Assembly: GCA_037447655.1 (NCBI GenBank)
Contig: JBBHKE010001954.1
Coordinates: 1 to 62,000, forward strand
Direction: 5' to 3'
DNA from: Zygnema cylindricum
Taxonomy: Eukaryota; Streptophyta; Zygnematophyceae; Zygnematales; Zygnemataceae
Length of the DNA stretch: 62,000 nt
Shown: positions 1 through 11,562 of the stretch, piece by piece
Position numbering within the stretch: the stretch's first letter is position 1
Layout of the letters: each line of letters starts with the position of its first letter
Notes under the pieces: model-generated
The model's database searches: none
The model's input: the letters and a program-made list of their open reading frames with translations, nothing else
What the model was told of the DNA's origin: nothing
Made by a program: the position numbers and the translations under genes

Positions 1-144
1 ATATTCATCTACTTTCAAGTCGTAAGAATTCAATTCTACGATATAAAATGGGAAAAAAATAAAAAAATAAAAATGTATCGACGGGGGGTGAATTTGCAAT
101 ATCAAAACTTTCAAAAGAAAGGCTTTTAATACGTATTTTTTAGA

Positions 145-181
145 CAAAGTCATCTGTCTTATGATAAGACAAATGACTTTG
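145..181. repeat. 37-bp inverted repeat (hairpin)
   Basis: Two 18-bp arms (145-162 and 164-181) around a single central base pair with one mismatch. The left arm begins CAAAGTCATCTG. It lies in AT-rich DNA without coding potential. It may be the core of an old palindromic MITE; no target duplication was found. Confidence 0.7.
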
Positions 182-225
182 TACTTTATTTTTGTACATT
201 TAAAATATTTACCCGTATCTTTTTT

Positions 226-296
226 ACCGCTTTCACGGTTTAAAAAATGATTTCGCCAGCTGTCACAATTGCTTAAAAAAACCGAAGGCGGTAAAG
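226..296. repeat. Imperfect inverted repeat with TACCGC ends
   Basis: The left arm reads TACCGCTTTCACGGTTT and the right arm ends AAACCGAAGGCGGTA, so the two ends pair with a few mismatches across a loop of about 40 bases. Probably a small remnant of a non-autonomous DNA element. No gene is visible in 1-502. Confidence 0.45.
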
Positions 297-502
297 TATT
301 TTACTCGACATTTTTTGTCGCCGTGACAAAGAAACAAAAAATATAACCTCGGCAGCCACGTGTCCCCCAAAAATCCGAAAGCTGCAAATGTGCGTCAGGT
401 TCCTAAAGGTCAATAATTTTTTCCACACGCGACAAAAATTTCTAAATCAAGTATATTGTCCTTTGTGTAGAGGAAATTCAGAAACTGGCATTAGGGTGAA
501 CT

Positions 503-870
503 TCCATTGGAGTAAAAGTGGGGTTGTTTACTGGAAGTCGTACGAATTCGTACAAATTCGTACCATTTTTTTTTTCGTCAGACGAAACATGACGAAGCAT
601 GTTTTCAGGATGGCTCCAGTATTTTAGGCGTAAGTATCGACCGTTGGATGTCTCACTATTTTACGAAGCAATCGCGCACATCGTCCAGTGTGAAGAAACT
701 CTCCTCGCGAGGAGAGTTTCCTCACACTGGACGATCATCCTGATACTCTTTATCAACGGTCGAGTCGCCTTTTATGGAATCATCTTGTAAGCATGTTTCA
801 TCGCAAAAAAAATGGTACGGAATTTGCCGAAATCGTACCTTCCGGCAACCCACTTTTTCCTCTAATGGAG
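503..870. mobile_element. Foldback (MITE-like) element with no internal loop
   Basis: Almost the whole 368 bp folds onto itself. The left arm (503-707) and right arm (708-870) are diverged reverse complements: CTTCCATTGGAGTAAAAGTG on the left pairs with sequence ending at the CTAATGGAG near 870. The innermost 54 bp (681-734) are a near-perfect palindrome centred on TCGCGA, with one mismatch in 27 pairs. Outer arm regions are more diverged and carry small indels, so the core is either younger or kept homogeneous. A transcript would form a long hairpin like a MITE-derived small-RNA precursor. No transposase and no clear target duplication were seen. Confidence 0.75.
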
Positions 871-1375
871 TAGAGGCCTTAGTTATGTCGCTGTATTAAA
901 AAAATGATTACGCACATCTTCCATATGTATGGATCTGTACTTATGTAACAAACGTACACAATTACAGAGTACCAAAGTCGTTTGTATATTATTGGAAATT
1001 TTATGTTAAAAACCCATGCTAAAAATATTTATAGTTGATAAAGCACGTTTGCCCCCATCCATACGTTTTTATCCTTTTAAGTGTTTGCGTATTTAAACAA
1101 ATCTGCCCTAATACGTATTTAGTATTTTATATTAAAAGTGAGTAGATTAAGGTTTTTTTAGGGGGTTTTTTTAGGGTTGCGCTTCGTTTGCGTATAGTTT
1201 GCGTTTCGCGGCCCAAGGTTGACCGCCGCACGTGTGAAATCCTTTCCAAAAGTTTTCAGCAATCCGTGCACGCCTTGAATCTGATGGACGCACCAAGGAA
1301 AAGTGTGGACACAGGGAATCTCGCCCGTGCGGTATGGGCGCCGGTGGAAACCACCGATTCATTGACAAGTGGTGA
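871..1375. other. Non-coding stretch, nothing recognised
   Basis: AT-rich sequence without a supported coding region or clear repeat ends. The G-rich stretch at 1150-1175 and the GC-rich segment at 1180-1360 did not match any gene family I know. Confidence 0.5.
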
Positions 1376-1935
1376 ATGCGCCCGAGTCATAAAGTCAATA
1401 ATTTTCATACCGAAACCGGCCGTTTTCAAAATCTGAGTGACCGACGCCCGACCGGAGTTTGCGCTCCAAAGTTGTTAACCGTTAACCACCGTCGTTTAAA
1501 TTTTTTCTTGAATCTTGATTTTTACGCCTTCGCTAGGTGCCGCGTAACGAGAATAATTGCGGTTAATCAATATGAAGCCGAGAATAAGCGATAACTACGA
1601 TTTGTGGCGTTCCTAAGAGTTCGCGAAATGAATAGTGTTACTCTGGTAATCAAATTCGACGGCACAGCCCGTTCAATAGATTTGAAATGAATAATGTACT
1701 CACGATTGTCAAATTTGCGGCGCTTTAATCGCGTTCCTTTGATTCTTGAAATAAATGGTATACTCGTGTCACATTTGCGACACTTTGTGGCGTTGCCTAG
1801 ATTTCGCGAAATGAATATTGTCTTCTGGTTGTCGGTTCGCGGCCTGCTTTATGCGTTCCTATTTCGGCGGCTTTGTCGTTCCTAAGATTTCGCGAAATGA
1901 ATATTGTACTACCGGTGTCAAATTGCGGCGCTAAT
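1376..1935 (-). mobile_element. Truncated hAT-like element with an ~80-bp tandem repeat
   Basis: This region is the reverse complement of the interior of the hAT element at 36543-37294. Both contain the segment with GTTAACCGTTAACC and GACGCCCGACCG, followed by a run of diverged ~80-bp units (about 1600-1935) each containing a variant of TTCGCGAAATGAATA and a CAAATTTGCGGCG-like motif. The terminal inverted repeats and target duplication seen in the 36.5-kb copy are not visible, so this is a truncated copy. Confidence 0.6.
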
Positions 1936-2094
1936 CGCTGATGTTCACGATACTTCCCGTGCCGAATATACAAAGTAGAGAATGTTGGATTATAGGGAAT
2001 GATGCAAATTTTCTTTTTGTTGGTTTTTGGTTGTGCGTAGCTATTTCGGCGTGCTAAGGCCGAAGTGAGGTGGATTAGGGTCGGATATGGGTAT

Positions 2095-3445
2095 GGGGTG
2101 AGAATGAAAACCTGCCATCACCTAAATCTTGATGCTTCCCGGACGGGTGACAATGCCCCTGTGACAATGCCCTTCTCTGTCTCCCCCCCCCTCCCCCGGA
2201 GAGATATGCATGGGTAATAATAAAAAGAAAGTACCTGTCCCCAGATTCGGTGCTTAATCCACAAGAAGCATACTAAATGCTACACCCCTGACCACTCTCA
2301 AAAGAATAGAAAGGAAATGATCATTGTTCGATCCGGCCCTCTAGAACTCCAAACAAGAACCAAAGACGACCACAAGAGTACGCAAATAACTCCCACGCAG
2401 AAATACAAAAACAATAAAAATCGGCTCTTTCAGATTAAACAATATCACCTTGCCTCAGAGAATGGAAATAAAGATATAAGTCAATGATAATGGTGAAGCG
2501 AGCGAACATACTCGGAGTGCAACCATGACCAAACTCAGAAGAAGGAAACTCTCCCAATGGCCCCCAAGACAAGTATGAGTCTCCCTCACCCCTCGGTTCC
2601 GCCGTACGGATCCAACAAGACTCTTGTAAGTTTCAAACAGCGAAAAAGTCCAAACCGCACAAAAAGAGGATAGTGCCAACCACCCACCCGAGCTACGGTC
2701 TCCACAACAGACAATCCCAAAACAAAGATGGCGATAGAGTCAACGATACAATGCAACAATTCTCCAACAGAAAGGTTGATTCAACTCTCTAGAGGTTTTC
2801 TCAGGAGATAATACTAAAAGAGCAACCTGTCTCCTTCGGCACCAAGTGTCTTACATAAACAAAGTTTGTCCTATTGCATCTACCAAAGTCAAAGCAATGC
2901 TAAAAGCCAATCAGCAGCCAGCAATTGTTATCGTACTGAAATAAGACAAAACATGGTGTACTACACTCAGGGAATAAAGCTAGGAGACTGGCTCCGGCTG
3001 AATTCACAGCCAAAGGTACTCCTATGGTACACTAGTAAGTAACAAAGTTCTGAATTGACGTGAAACGTCTAACATTGACTAGGTGTCATAAATGCTCTGC
3101 TTGTCTGTTAGGCTTGAACTAACATCCTACTGACAGCCAACAGTAAGATCTACAAGACAATCCCAAAGGCTGCGTGCCGTTCCACAATGTACCCCTCCGC
3201 TAGAGCTACATAGAACGGATGTTATGTAATAGAGCCGCCACCTTTGCACCAGACTAACTCTGCTGTTCGACCTCTGTTGAAAGTGAACTAAAGTGCGTGG
3301 TGCTCCACGGTGAAAATACAAAGTTCTGATCCGGTAGGTTGTCCTCCCCTTTTCCGTACGTTAGAGTTTGTACAAGGTGTGACGAGGCCTCGGAGCTCCT
3401 GAAGTGAAAATGTGCCGAAGATGCACACGAGCTTGATAGCTGTCG
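2095..3445 (-). repeat. Gypsy LTR / 3' terminal region
   Basis: The part at 3085-3445 is a close copy of 22645-23008 at the far side of the nested complex, as expected for the two LTRs of one minus-strand Gypsy element. The shared block includes TGTACCCCTCCGCTAGAG and the end rich in GCACACGAGCTTGA. A second similarity links 2095-2270 to 3485-3665, both starting GGTGAGAATGAAA, so the end of this element may hold a duplicated segment. The outer LTR limit near 2095 is a guess. No coding region is supported here. Confidence 0.5.
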
Positions 3446-3662
3446 AGCGTGCCTGGGAACCGTGAGTGGTCAGGTTAGATGTCTTATTTGGTGAGAATGA
3501 AACGCCATTCACCCAAATCGATCTTCCCAGGGCGTTGATGCCTTCTCTCGTCCCCCACCCCGAGGGATGTCTGAGGTAATATTATAAGAATTTGGTGAAA
3601 AGGAAGAGGTACCCTCTCCCCGATTCCCCTTCTCTTAGTCCTCTCGACTAAGATACAAATAA

Positions 3663-4657
3663 TTAGCCAAAGTGGGGTCCCTCTGGAACCACAGTTTGCG
3701 GTTTGAGAGCGGGCTCCCAATGCACTGGTAGGCAGCCGTCATGCCACCCCTGGTGATACTGTTCACACATTAACAGAAGGTTTGGTACGGGGAACACATT
3801 GCAAGCAGAGGAACAAGAGGATGGTTCTGTAAAATAGGTGAGGTGGAAAGTGGGTTTGTCCTCTAGCCCTCGCAGGTTGCAAGAAGCCACATTGATCTGA
3901 TGATCTTTAATCTTGCGACCATCTTTCCCCTCCAAGGTAAGAACCCCTTTGCTAGAGGCCTCCACTACTTTCACAATCACTCGTCTGGCCAAAATGTCCA
4001 AAATATCATTCTCCTGTTGCATGTGATACACGAAATCCCCGGGCACGAATCGTCGTTGCCGTGGGACATAATTTCCGCTCTGGCGTTGGGAATACCAAAG
4101 GTGATCCTTGTGCTGAGAAGCCTCTAAATTGCCCATAGCCAGAGGTATTTCCCGGTGAAATACTTTGGCCATGTCGGCAATTAGTTTCTCGACAGTCCTC
4201 TGGCTATCCATTTCCGGAAGCACAACCGCTTGAGCCGAGGCGACGCCAGGTAGGATGGGATGCCCGCCGAAGAGAATGAACTAAGGGCTAGAGGAGTGGA
4301 TGGTTGCCTGCTTGCTGAACCTGTATCCCATGGCAATCCAAGGCACCCGTCTGTCCCATCCCCCCAAATCCTCTTCAACTGCATATTTCTCAAAGTGACC
4401 GCTTCACTGTCTGTACGCACCTCTCAGCAAAACCGTCGGCTCGGGGGTGGTCTCGGCTGGTCAAATGGTGGTCAATGAGGAGCTTCTCTAGAAGGTTAGA
4501 AAATTTTCCGGCAAACTCGACCCATGATCTGTGAGAACTTCGGCCGGTGCTCCAAATTGGGACAACACTCTCTGCAAGAATGCGTCCGCGTTTGCTTTGG
4601 ACTCCTTTCGGGGAAGAACCACCAATTCGATCCATTTGGAGAAGTGTTCAATCATTA
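3663..4657 (-). pseudogene. Gypsy integrase, core and C-terminal part (interrupted)
   Basis: Minus-strand frames encode a Ty3/Gypsy integrase in pieces. Near 4640 the protein reads IEHFSKWIELVVLPRKESKA, then a segment around LTDHGSEFAGKFSNLLEK and HHLTSRDHPRADGFAERCVQ, which fits the D...D...E core. The last 186-residue open stretch (down to 3663) contains the typical post-core region, with YVPRQRRFVPGDFVYHMQ before a C-terminal domain that follows the path of Gypsy integrases. Frame changes and stops separate the pieces, so it is not functional. The N-terminal zinc-binding part lies at 6000-6130, beyond the inserted solo LTR S1. Confidence 0.75.
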
Positions 4658-5895
4658 TGTTGAAATTTATGTATTTTCTAGGTCTTTATTTGAAAAATAA
4701 ATAGAGTAAGTCAGCAAAGGCAACGTGCTTCTCGCTCAACTCTCTCCGGTCCCCATACTTGTTGCAGTCACTGAAGACCAGAGGTAGAGCTAGAGCCATG
4801 GTTGTCAAAAGAGGATAGGCTAATTCGTAGTTTGTACCAAAATGGTTGTGACGGTACCAGGATTTGATCCTGATACCTACATCCTATAATAGACGTTAGC
4901 TTTAGCCTATAGCTTAGAGTAAACGATGGCATATGTAGGGTACAATAGATATTTATAAGCGTACAAGAAGAGAGTTCTAACAAACAAACAAATAACCAAA
5001 AACTGCTCTACACCAGATTTAAACCATGGTCTGTGGTTATATTTGTAGACGTAAGCCTTAACCAATAAGGCTTTATCGAAACGATACACGTGACGGGTTT
5101 TATAAATACATAAACATTAACGCAACAGCTAATTAACAGCAGACTAACCAAAAGGAGCAATTTCTGCATGTACGCGAATCTGAACCGTGTAAAATATGTT
5201 TTGATCGGACGGCCGGCATTATAGCCGCCACGCGAAGTGAGCTTTTGGCGGCATACGGAGATAGCGTCACGCGGTGCCACGTGGCGCCACATTATTTGAT
5301 ATCGGAGAAGATGGGAGGAGGAACCATGGCTTCCGATTTAACAGGTGTCACCTTGTATACCTTGTCGTACAATGGACGTACAATAAGTACATCGCCCATT
5401 GTACCATCTTGTACTTTATAGTGTTCCTATTGGACTAGGGTTTAGTAGTAGGTAGTCGTGAGTAGGCAGACCGAGACTTAGTAATATTTAGGTACCTCTC
5501 TCTCTAAGAGAGCTTGTAACAATAAAGGTCATCTTTGACCAGCCATATCTTAATGCTCGGGTGAGCAAATTCAGTGATTCTTTTTGCTGCGGACTCAGGG
5601 AAGTCTAAGCTACACAAGGGTCTAGTCGATCAGAGTCTTTGCGTGCCAGGGTGGCACTTATTCAGTGGGAAAGTCACAGTGGGGAATATTGTCCAAAACA
5701 CATATTGAAGCTTTGCATTTTGTGGTGGAACTGAGCACACAGAAGGTCTTCTCTTCACAGGGGTGAAGGTATATTGGGATTTTTATTGTTAAGGGATCAT
5801 TTATTTGGGTTTATATCAACTTGGAGTCGGCACAATCTAGGTTAGCTTCTTTTGGATCTGCGAATTCTGTGGGCAATGGAAACCATAGAATTTCA
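4658..5895 (+). mobile_element. Solo LTR S1 (Copia-type, 1,238 bp), target duplication CATTA
   Basis: The LTR starts TGTTGAAATTTATG and ends GAATTTCA. It is flanked by a perfect 5-bp target duplication, CATTA, at 4653-4657 and 5896-5900. It splits the Gypsy integrase. A near-identical copy is at 11563-12790. A plausible TATA box, TATAAATA, is at 5101. The LTR also holds G-box-like CACGTG motifs near 5090 and 5280, and two antisense tRNA-like modules (4848-4925 and 5007-5078). No internal region or second LTR is attached, so it is a solo LTR left by LTR-LTR recombination. Confidence 0.88.
4848..5078 (-). other. Two tRNA-like box modules inside LTR S1
   Basis: On the minus strand the first module ends with CAGGATCAAATCCTGGTACC, a 5-bp stem with a 7-nt loop like a tRNA T arm (Pol III B box), preceded by a purine-rich AAGCTATAGGCTAAAGC segment. 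The second (5007-5078) has GCCTTATTGGTTAAGGC, a GCC/GGC D-arm-like hairpin, followed about 40 nt later by GGTTTAAATC. Neither forms a full tRNA. Both are antisense to the LTR. Confidence 0.4.
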
Positions 5896-7819
5896 CATTA
5901 CCAGAACAAAATGGTTTCCCCTCTGGCTGGTTGGAAGAGGTCCCAACAGATCCAGTGACCACGTGTAAACAATCCCCCGGATTGGGAGGGAATGAGTTTA
6001 TATTCCACCCTTCTTGTCAAAGGCGGCTTTCACCCGGTCACAAGGAGGGCATATTTGCACCACACGGTTGACATGGGCCCGCAACTTATGCCACCAGTAC
6101 GACCCGGTGACCAGTGAGGTTGTTCGTTTATGTCTGAAGTGCCTCTATTGCTGGTGAAGTCAAATAATGAGGGTTTCGCGATCTGTCGGAGGCGGAACCA
6201 CTTTCCTCGTCCCATCGGCCCATTTTTTGAAAAGAATGCCTCGGTCCTATTCAAACGCCCCCATCCGGTTTTTGAACACGGGACAAATGACTCTTATCCA
6301 AGTGAGGAAGAGGGGAACCATTCTGGATGGACTAGAGGGCATCGCTGTCATTCGAAATATCCTTGCGGCCGGCTCCAATGGGAGCATGCCCCTCGACATC
6401 CACAGCAAAAGTTGACAGTTCTCCTTTAGTTCGAGGCAACCAAATGAACACGGAGGAAGCACGCATAAGTCCTAAGCTAAGCTCCGGGTCTTCATCGTGT
6501 CGAGCCCCGGTAAATTCTCTAGTGGAAGGGTCAGGATTCCTGTTGAGTTCGCCTGGATTCCCATGAATCACCCCTGCTCGGTGGATGATGCTGAAATCGT
6601 ATTCCTGCAAAATGAGAACCCATCTAGCTAGCTTGCCAGTCAACGAACTAATTTCCATTATCCATTTGAGTGGCTGGTGATCCGTAATAAAGGTGAAGTA
6701 TACTCCATAGGGGTAAGGCTTGAAGTGTTGGATGGCCCATACTGCGGCGATTATTTCCTCGTGGTAACTGCTCTAATTCCCCTCGGCCCTCTTATTGCTC
6801 CGGCTGGCGTAAGCCACTACGTATTCTGCCCCTGCATCGTCCGATTGAGCGAACACTGCTCCCAATCCGAATATGCTCCAATCAGTATAAAGGAGGAAAG
6901 GTCACTGGTGATCGGGCATCCGAAGCACCGGATGCTGTTTGAGGGAGTCTTTCAAGAACTGGAAAGCAATCTGCTGTTCTTTTGCCCACTGCCACTACTG
7001 GTCCTTTCGCAATAATTGATTCTATGACAGGGCGTGGCTGCTGAATCGCGAATAAACCTCCGGTAATAGTTGGCCACACGTAGGAAAGTGCGGAGGGCAG
7101 AAATGTCTTGTGGGGGTGGACGTGCGTCGAGAGCTGCCACCTAAAACCATGTGGGGACCCACTGTCTCGGGAGTCATCTCATGACCCAGATAAATGATTT
7201 TCTGCACCCTAAAGATGACCTTCCCCAGATGGCACTTCAAGCCCGCTGCTTGGAGAGCCCAGAGAACGATATGTATATGCTCTAAGTGTTCTTCGAATGT
7301 CTTGGAGAAAACAATCACATTGTCGATGTAACACCGTGCGCAATCAATTCCTCGGAGGGCCTCGTCCACAGCCCGTTAGAATTTTGCAAGTGCATTTTTG
7401 AGACCAAATGGCATGTATAGCCATTCATACAACATGGATCCTACCGAAAAAGATGTCCTCTCTTGGTGCTTTGGCTCCATTGCAATCTGGTGGAATCCAT
7501 TCTTCATATCCAACGTGGAATAAATGGTGGCCCCAGCAAGAGAATCGAAGATCTGTTCCGGGGTAGGCATGGGATAACGATCGGAGAAAACTGACGCGTT
7601 GAGCATCCGATAGCCTCCACACATCCGTAAACCTACAGTTTTCTTGGAGGAGTCTTTCTTTCGCGGGAGCACTGTGGGAGAGGCAAACCCATGTAGCCCG
7701 GTCCTCTGGTGCACAAGCCCTGCGTCCTCCAAGGTCTGCACCATTGCGGTGATGACCTCTTTCTCCTTAAAGCTGAGAGGGTACTGTTTGTGCCAAACAG
7801 TTGACGTCTCATCGGTCAG
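5896..7819 (-). pseudogene. Gypsy reverse transcriptase, RNase H and integrase N-terminus (broken)
   Basis: Going down the minus strand from 7819: an RT entry segment with ETSTVWHKQYPLSFKEKEV, then a template-binding block with GYRMLN and DRYPMPTPEQIFDSLAGA, followed by STLDMKNGFHQIAM and YMPFGLKNA. The catalytic box reads CYIDNVIVFS (7,300 region), where families usually have Y-x-D-D, so the second Asp is Asn here. RNase H traces at 6332-6658 include WVLILQEYDFSIIHRAG and GNPGELNRNP. The segment at 6000-6130 carries an H-x3-H and C-P-P-C zinc-binding motif typical of the integrase N-terminus. Stops and frame changes occur throughout. It is separated from its upstream part (21581-22147) by Copia-A. 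Confidence 0.85.
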
Positions 7820-8690
7820 TGAAATTCTGTGGTCTCCATTGACCCACAGAATGAGTAGCCTATGTAAAGCCTCTAGGATAATATTTGCCCCTTCTACCTT
7901 CCCGCTGAATAAGCGCCGCCCAGGCACATAAATATTCTGACCACTCTCACCCCTGTGAGGACAAGACTCCCCTGAGTCAAACGCAAAAAGAGTCACTGAA
8001 TTTGCTCCCTTGAGCAGTAAGTTATGGTTGGTCAAAGATGACCTTTATAGTTACAAGCTCTCTTAGAGAGAGAGGTACCTAAATATTGCTAAGTCTCGGT
8101 CTGCCTACTCACGACTACCTACTACTAAACCCTAGTCCAATAGGAACAATATATAGTACAAGAAGGTACAATGGGCGATGTACTTATTGTACGACCACTG
8201 TACGACAAGGTCTATAAGGTGACACCTGTCAAATCGGAAACCATGGTTCCTCCTCCCATCTTCTCCGGTATCAAATAATGTGGCGCCACGTGGCACCGCG
8301 TGACGCTGTCTCCGTATGCTGCCAAAAGCTCACTTCGCGTGGCGGCTATAATGTCGGCCGTCCGATCAAAACATATTTTACACGGTTCGAATTGCTCCTT
8401 TTGGTTAGTCTGCTGTTAATTAGCTGTTGCGTTAATGTTTATATATTCATGAAACCCGTCACGTGTATCGTTTCGTAACGCCTTAATGGTTAAGGCGTTA
8501 GGCTATAGAGAATGTAGAGGTCACAGGTTCAAATCTAGACTTAGGCATCATTTTAGTAAAATGCCCTTTACTTCAAAAACTGTCACTTTCTAAATATGGC
8601 GGCAGCCATGGCGCGCCTTTGATCCTCACTCTCTTTCTTTAAAGCAAAACTAAAATAGGGAAGTGAACTATTAATTACCTCTTTTCAACA
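7820..8690 (-). repeat. Copia-A 3' LTR (871 bp)
   Basis: On the minus strand the LTR begins TGTTGAAAAGAGG and ends CACAGAATTTCA. It is preceded by a purine-rich tract (AAGGGGAGTG at about 8691-8700) that serves as polypurine tract. It shares its central part with LTR S1/S2 but has a different 5' end. On the plus strand it contains a tRNA-like module at 8475-8545. Confidence 0.85.
8475..8545 (+). other. tRNA-like module in Copia-A 3' LTR
   Basis: The plus strand reads TAACGCCTTAATGGTTAAGG then, about 30 nt later, CACAGGTTCAAATC. The first part resembles the D arm and A box of a class II (Ser/Leu) tRNA, with GCC/GGC stem around TTAATGGTTAA. The second is a good Pol III B box (GGTTCAAATC). The stretch TAACGCCTTAA-TGG-TTAAGGCGTTA is also an 11-bp hairpin. 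The acceptor stem is not recognisable. The equivalent site in the 5' LTR is about 21365-21435. Confidence 0.45.
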
Positions 8691-8703
8691 CTCCCCTTAA
8701 TTC

Positions 8704-11562
8704 CTAGTTACTTTTCAATTTTAATCCACAGTTTTCTCTGCAATAAATCAACTTAGGGGAAAGCACTGCTTTTGTCATCATGTCTGCAATCATTTCTCTA
8801 TCAGTTTTATGAACCAGTTTAATAATTTTTTATTCTACCTTCTCTCTGACAAAGCTTAGTCTAATATCCATATGCTTAGCTTTGAAGTGATGTTTCGGAT
8901 TAGCTGCAATAGAGATAGCAACTTGATTATCACAAAAAACATTTTGAGTTTCAGACTTCATGAACCCAAGTTCTTCTAGAAGAGGTAAGTTTAAACACCC
9001 ACTTACATCCGATCGGATTTCGGTTCGGTGGACAATCTACCAAATCCCATGTATTGGCTTCCATGATAGAGGCCATTTCTTCATTTATAGCTGTGATCCA
9101 CCTGCTACTTTCTGGAGTGTTCATGGCCTCTAAGTATGTTTGAGGTTCATCTAGGTGAGACATCTTTGTGAGCTGGTTATTTACTTGTCTTTCTTGAAGT
9201 CGTGTACTACTTCTTCTTCCCCCTTCAAAATCGGACGCCGGTATGGAAGGCATCCTTGAGTTTCGTTTTGGGAGATTTTCAGCTCCCCTATTTTCCAATT
9301 CCGATGTCTCATCAAGTTCCTCATCGGTTTCCACATCGTATTTTGGCGTTGCCTCGGATGTTGTCCTTTCCTCCTTCTCCTTTGGTAGATCTGCAGATTT
9401 TTCTTTTTCTCCCTCTTCCTTCTCTTCATTTTCAAAGTCAAAGTCAGAAAACTGATCCGTTTCAAATCTGATTTTGACTTCCTTATTATATTTAAATGGA
9501 TCAATGGACTTCTCTTCATTCATCACCACTATGTGTTTTTCCAGAATTATATCTCTCTTTTTCAAGTCGTTCACTCGGTATCCTTTTGTGCTCTCATCAT
9601 ATCCTACAAGATATCCTGGTTTCCCTCTTCCCTCTAACTTCCATTTAGTCTTATCGGAATCTAAACTATAAACTTGACTTCCGAACACTCAAACTAGACA
9701 AATCAGGCTTTCTTCCTGTCCACCTCTCATACGGAGTTTCCTATTTATTTGCTGAAGTTAGGACTCTATTTTTGATGAAGTTGGCATAGTTCATAGACTC
9801 AGCCCAAAACTGCAGCCCTATCCTCTTGTCACTTAACATACTTCTGGATATATCTTCTAAATTCTATTCACTTTTTCTGCTACTCCATTTTGTTCCGGAT
9901 TATAGGGAATTGTTTTCTCATGATGAATTCCTTCTTCTTTAAGATATTCTTCAAATTCCCTTGAGGTGTATTCTTTCCCATTATCACTTCTTATCTCTTT
10001 TATTGAGGTTTCATGTAGCTTTCACTCCATACTTTATACTCTTTGAAACATCTTAATACCTCTGACTTATGTTTGAGAAAGTATACCTTCGTGTATCGAG
10101 ACCAATCATCTGTGATAGTTAACATCCATCTCTTCCCCCCATGTGAAGCATACCTAGCATGTCCCCAAACATCAGTGTGAACTATATCTAATACTTTCTC
10201 TCTCCTATATGTGGTTGCCTTTGGAAATGGAAGTCTATGAATCTTCCCTTGGGCACATACACTATAATCATCAAAGGTCTCATCATCTTCAAAAGTAATA
10301 CCCTACACTATTCCCTTTTTCTTCATTTTCTTTAATCTATCTAGATGCACATGCCCCAACCTTTTATGCCAAAGCATCATCTCACTTGCACACGAGTATA
10401 GAACACTCTTTTCATTGCAAAGTACAATTCTAAACATTCCTTGAATGCCCTTCTCAGCTATGAAATAAACCTCATTATCAAAGCTTGCTGTGAAGATTCC
10501 TTTCCTAGTTCCTGTTTCAAACTCCTTTTCATCTAAGACAGCTGTTGAGACTAGGTTCTTGCTAAGCTGTGGAATGTAAAGAACGTCTGAGAGTGATACA
10601 ATTGAGGCCTTTCCATCAACTAAAACCTTCAAGTCAACAGTTCCAACAAGACTTGTGGTTTCTACTCTACCATCTCCGTACTCTATCTCAACTGTTGGGA
10701 TTTTTCTCAGTTTAGTGAACCACCGCTTATCTTTGCACATATGCATTGAAGCCCTTGAGTCTATGATCCATCCATCCTCGGGTGGATACCTTTTACCTCC
10801 AAAATCACACTTTTGTCTCCGTGGAATGTCGACATGCTTTTCAGTGTTTTTTAGATTAAGAAGAAGCTCCTCAAGCTCCTCTTCTGGTTCGGTTTTTTCT
10901 TCCACTTCCTCATCATAAACTTGAGTGAAGAAAGCCTTTCCTCCATCCCTTGAGGTTCCTTGACCATCTTTGAGTCGAAGATCTGCAAGTTTGACACAAT
11001 CTGCCATATAGTATCCCGGTTTCTTGAAGAAGTGACATAATCCTCCTCGAGAAGCTCCTCTCCCTTGTCTATCAAATCTGCCACCTCCTTGTCCTCTTCC
11101 ACCAAAGTTTCGATAGGGATCTTTCCCTCTCTCCTCATCACGCTTCCGCCAATCAGCTCCTGCATACAATGCTTGAACACTTGGACTCCCTCTCCTAAGC
11201 TCTATGGTGCTTTCTTTCACTAAAATCATTCCCACTGTGTCATCCCAATTCCAATTGCTATCTCCTATGTCGTGCAATCGGTTAATGATATTCTCATACT
11301 CTTCAGGTAGTTTCATCATTAATGTGTCCACTCTTTGTCTCTCGGACCATGAGTTACCTGCACTCTCTAACTCTCCAAATAATGCTCCTAAATCATTGCA
11401 ATAATTATTCATATTTCCTCCTTTATAAGTATAAGTTGCAATCTTATTTTCGGCCAACTGTTGTTGCTGCAATGATCCACTCTTATATTTGTTAACTAGT
11501 GATATCCAAATCTGAGATGAAGATTTGACATGCATAAGGGGAATGGCAATGCCCTTTGCTAC
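8704..11562 (-). pseudogene. Copia-A pol: gag C-part, protease, integrase, fused RT/RNase H remnant
   Basis: A 410-residue open stretch (11535 down to 10303) holds the gag C-terminal half, a damaged zinc knuckle, the protease and the GAG-pre-integrase domain. The knuckle reads CHFFKKPGYYMADC, where intact Copia has C-x2-C-x4-H-x4-C, so one Cys and the His are lost. The protease box is DSRAS instead of DSGAS. GAG-pre-integrase reads MLWHKRLGHVHL. Integrase follows with HTDVWG, RSDNGKEYTS and NPEQNGVAE. After the early RT motif GCKWVFK (about 9000) the sequence jumps into the last RNase H segment (8704-8960, with NPKHHFKAKHMDIRLS), so the polymerase core is deleted. Confidence 0.88.

Noticed and set aside
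2455-3512. Short minus-strand open frames in the Gypsy LTR region
   Set aside because: They lie in LTR sequence, and the matching frames at 22691-23058 differ in length and carry no family motif.
7376-8035. Single Gypsy-type gene starting at 8035
   Set aside because: The first ~70 codons of this open frame are Copia-A LTR sequence; true Gypsy coding begins at 7819. The fusion is accidental.
8469-8545. True tRNA-Ser or tRNA-Leu gene in the Copia-A LTR
   Set aside because: D-arm and B-box similarity is clear but no 7-bp acceptor stem or good anticodon arm can be formed, and it recurs in LTRs at the same place. Treated as tRNA-like.
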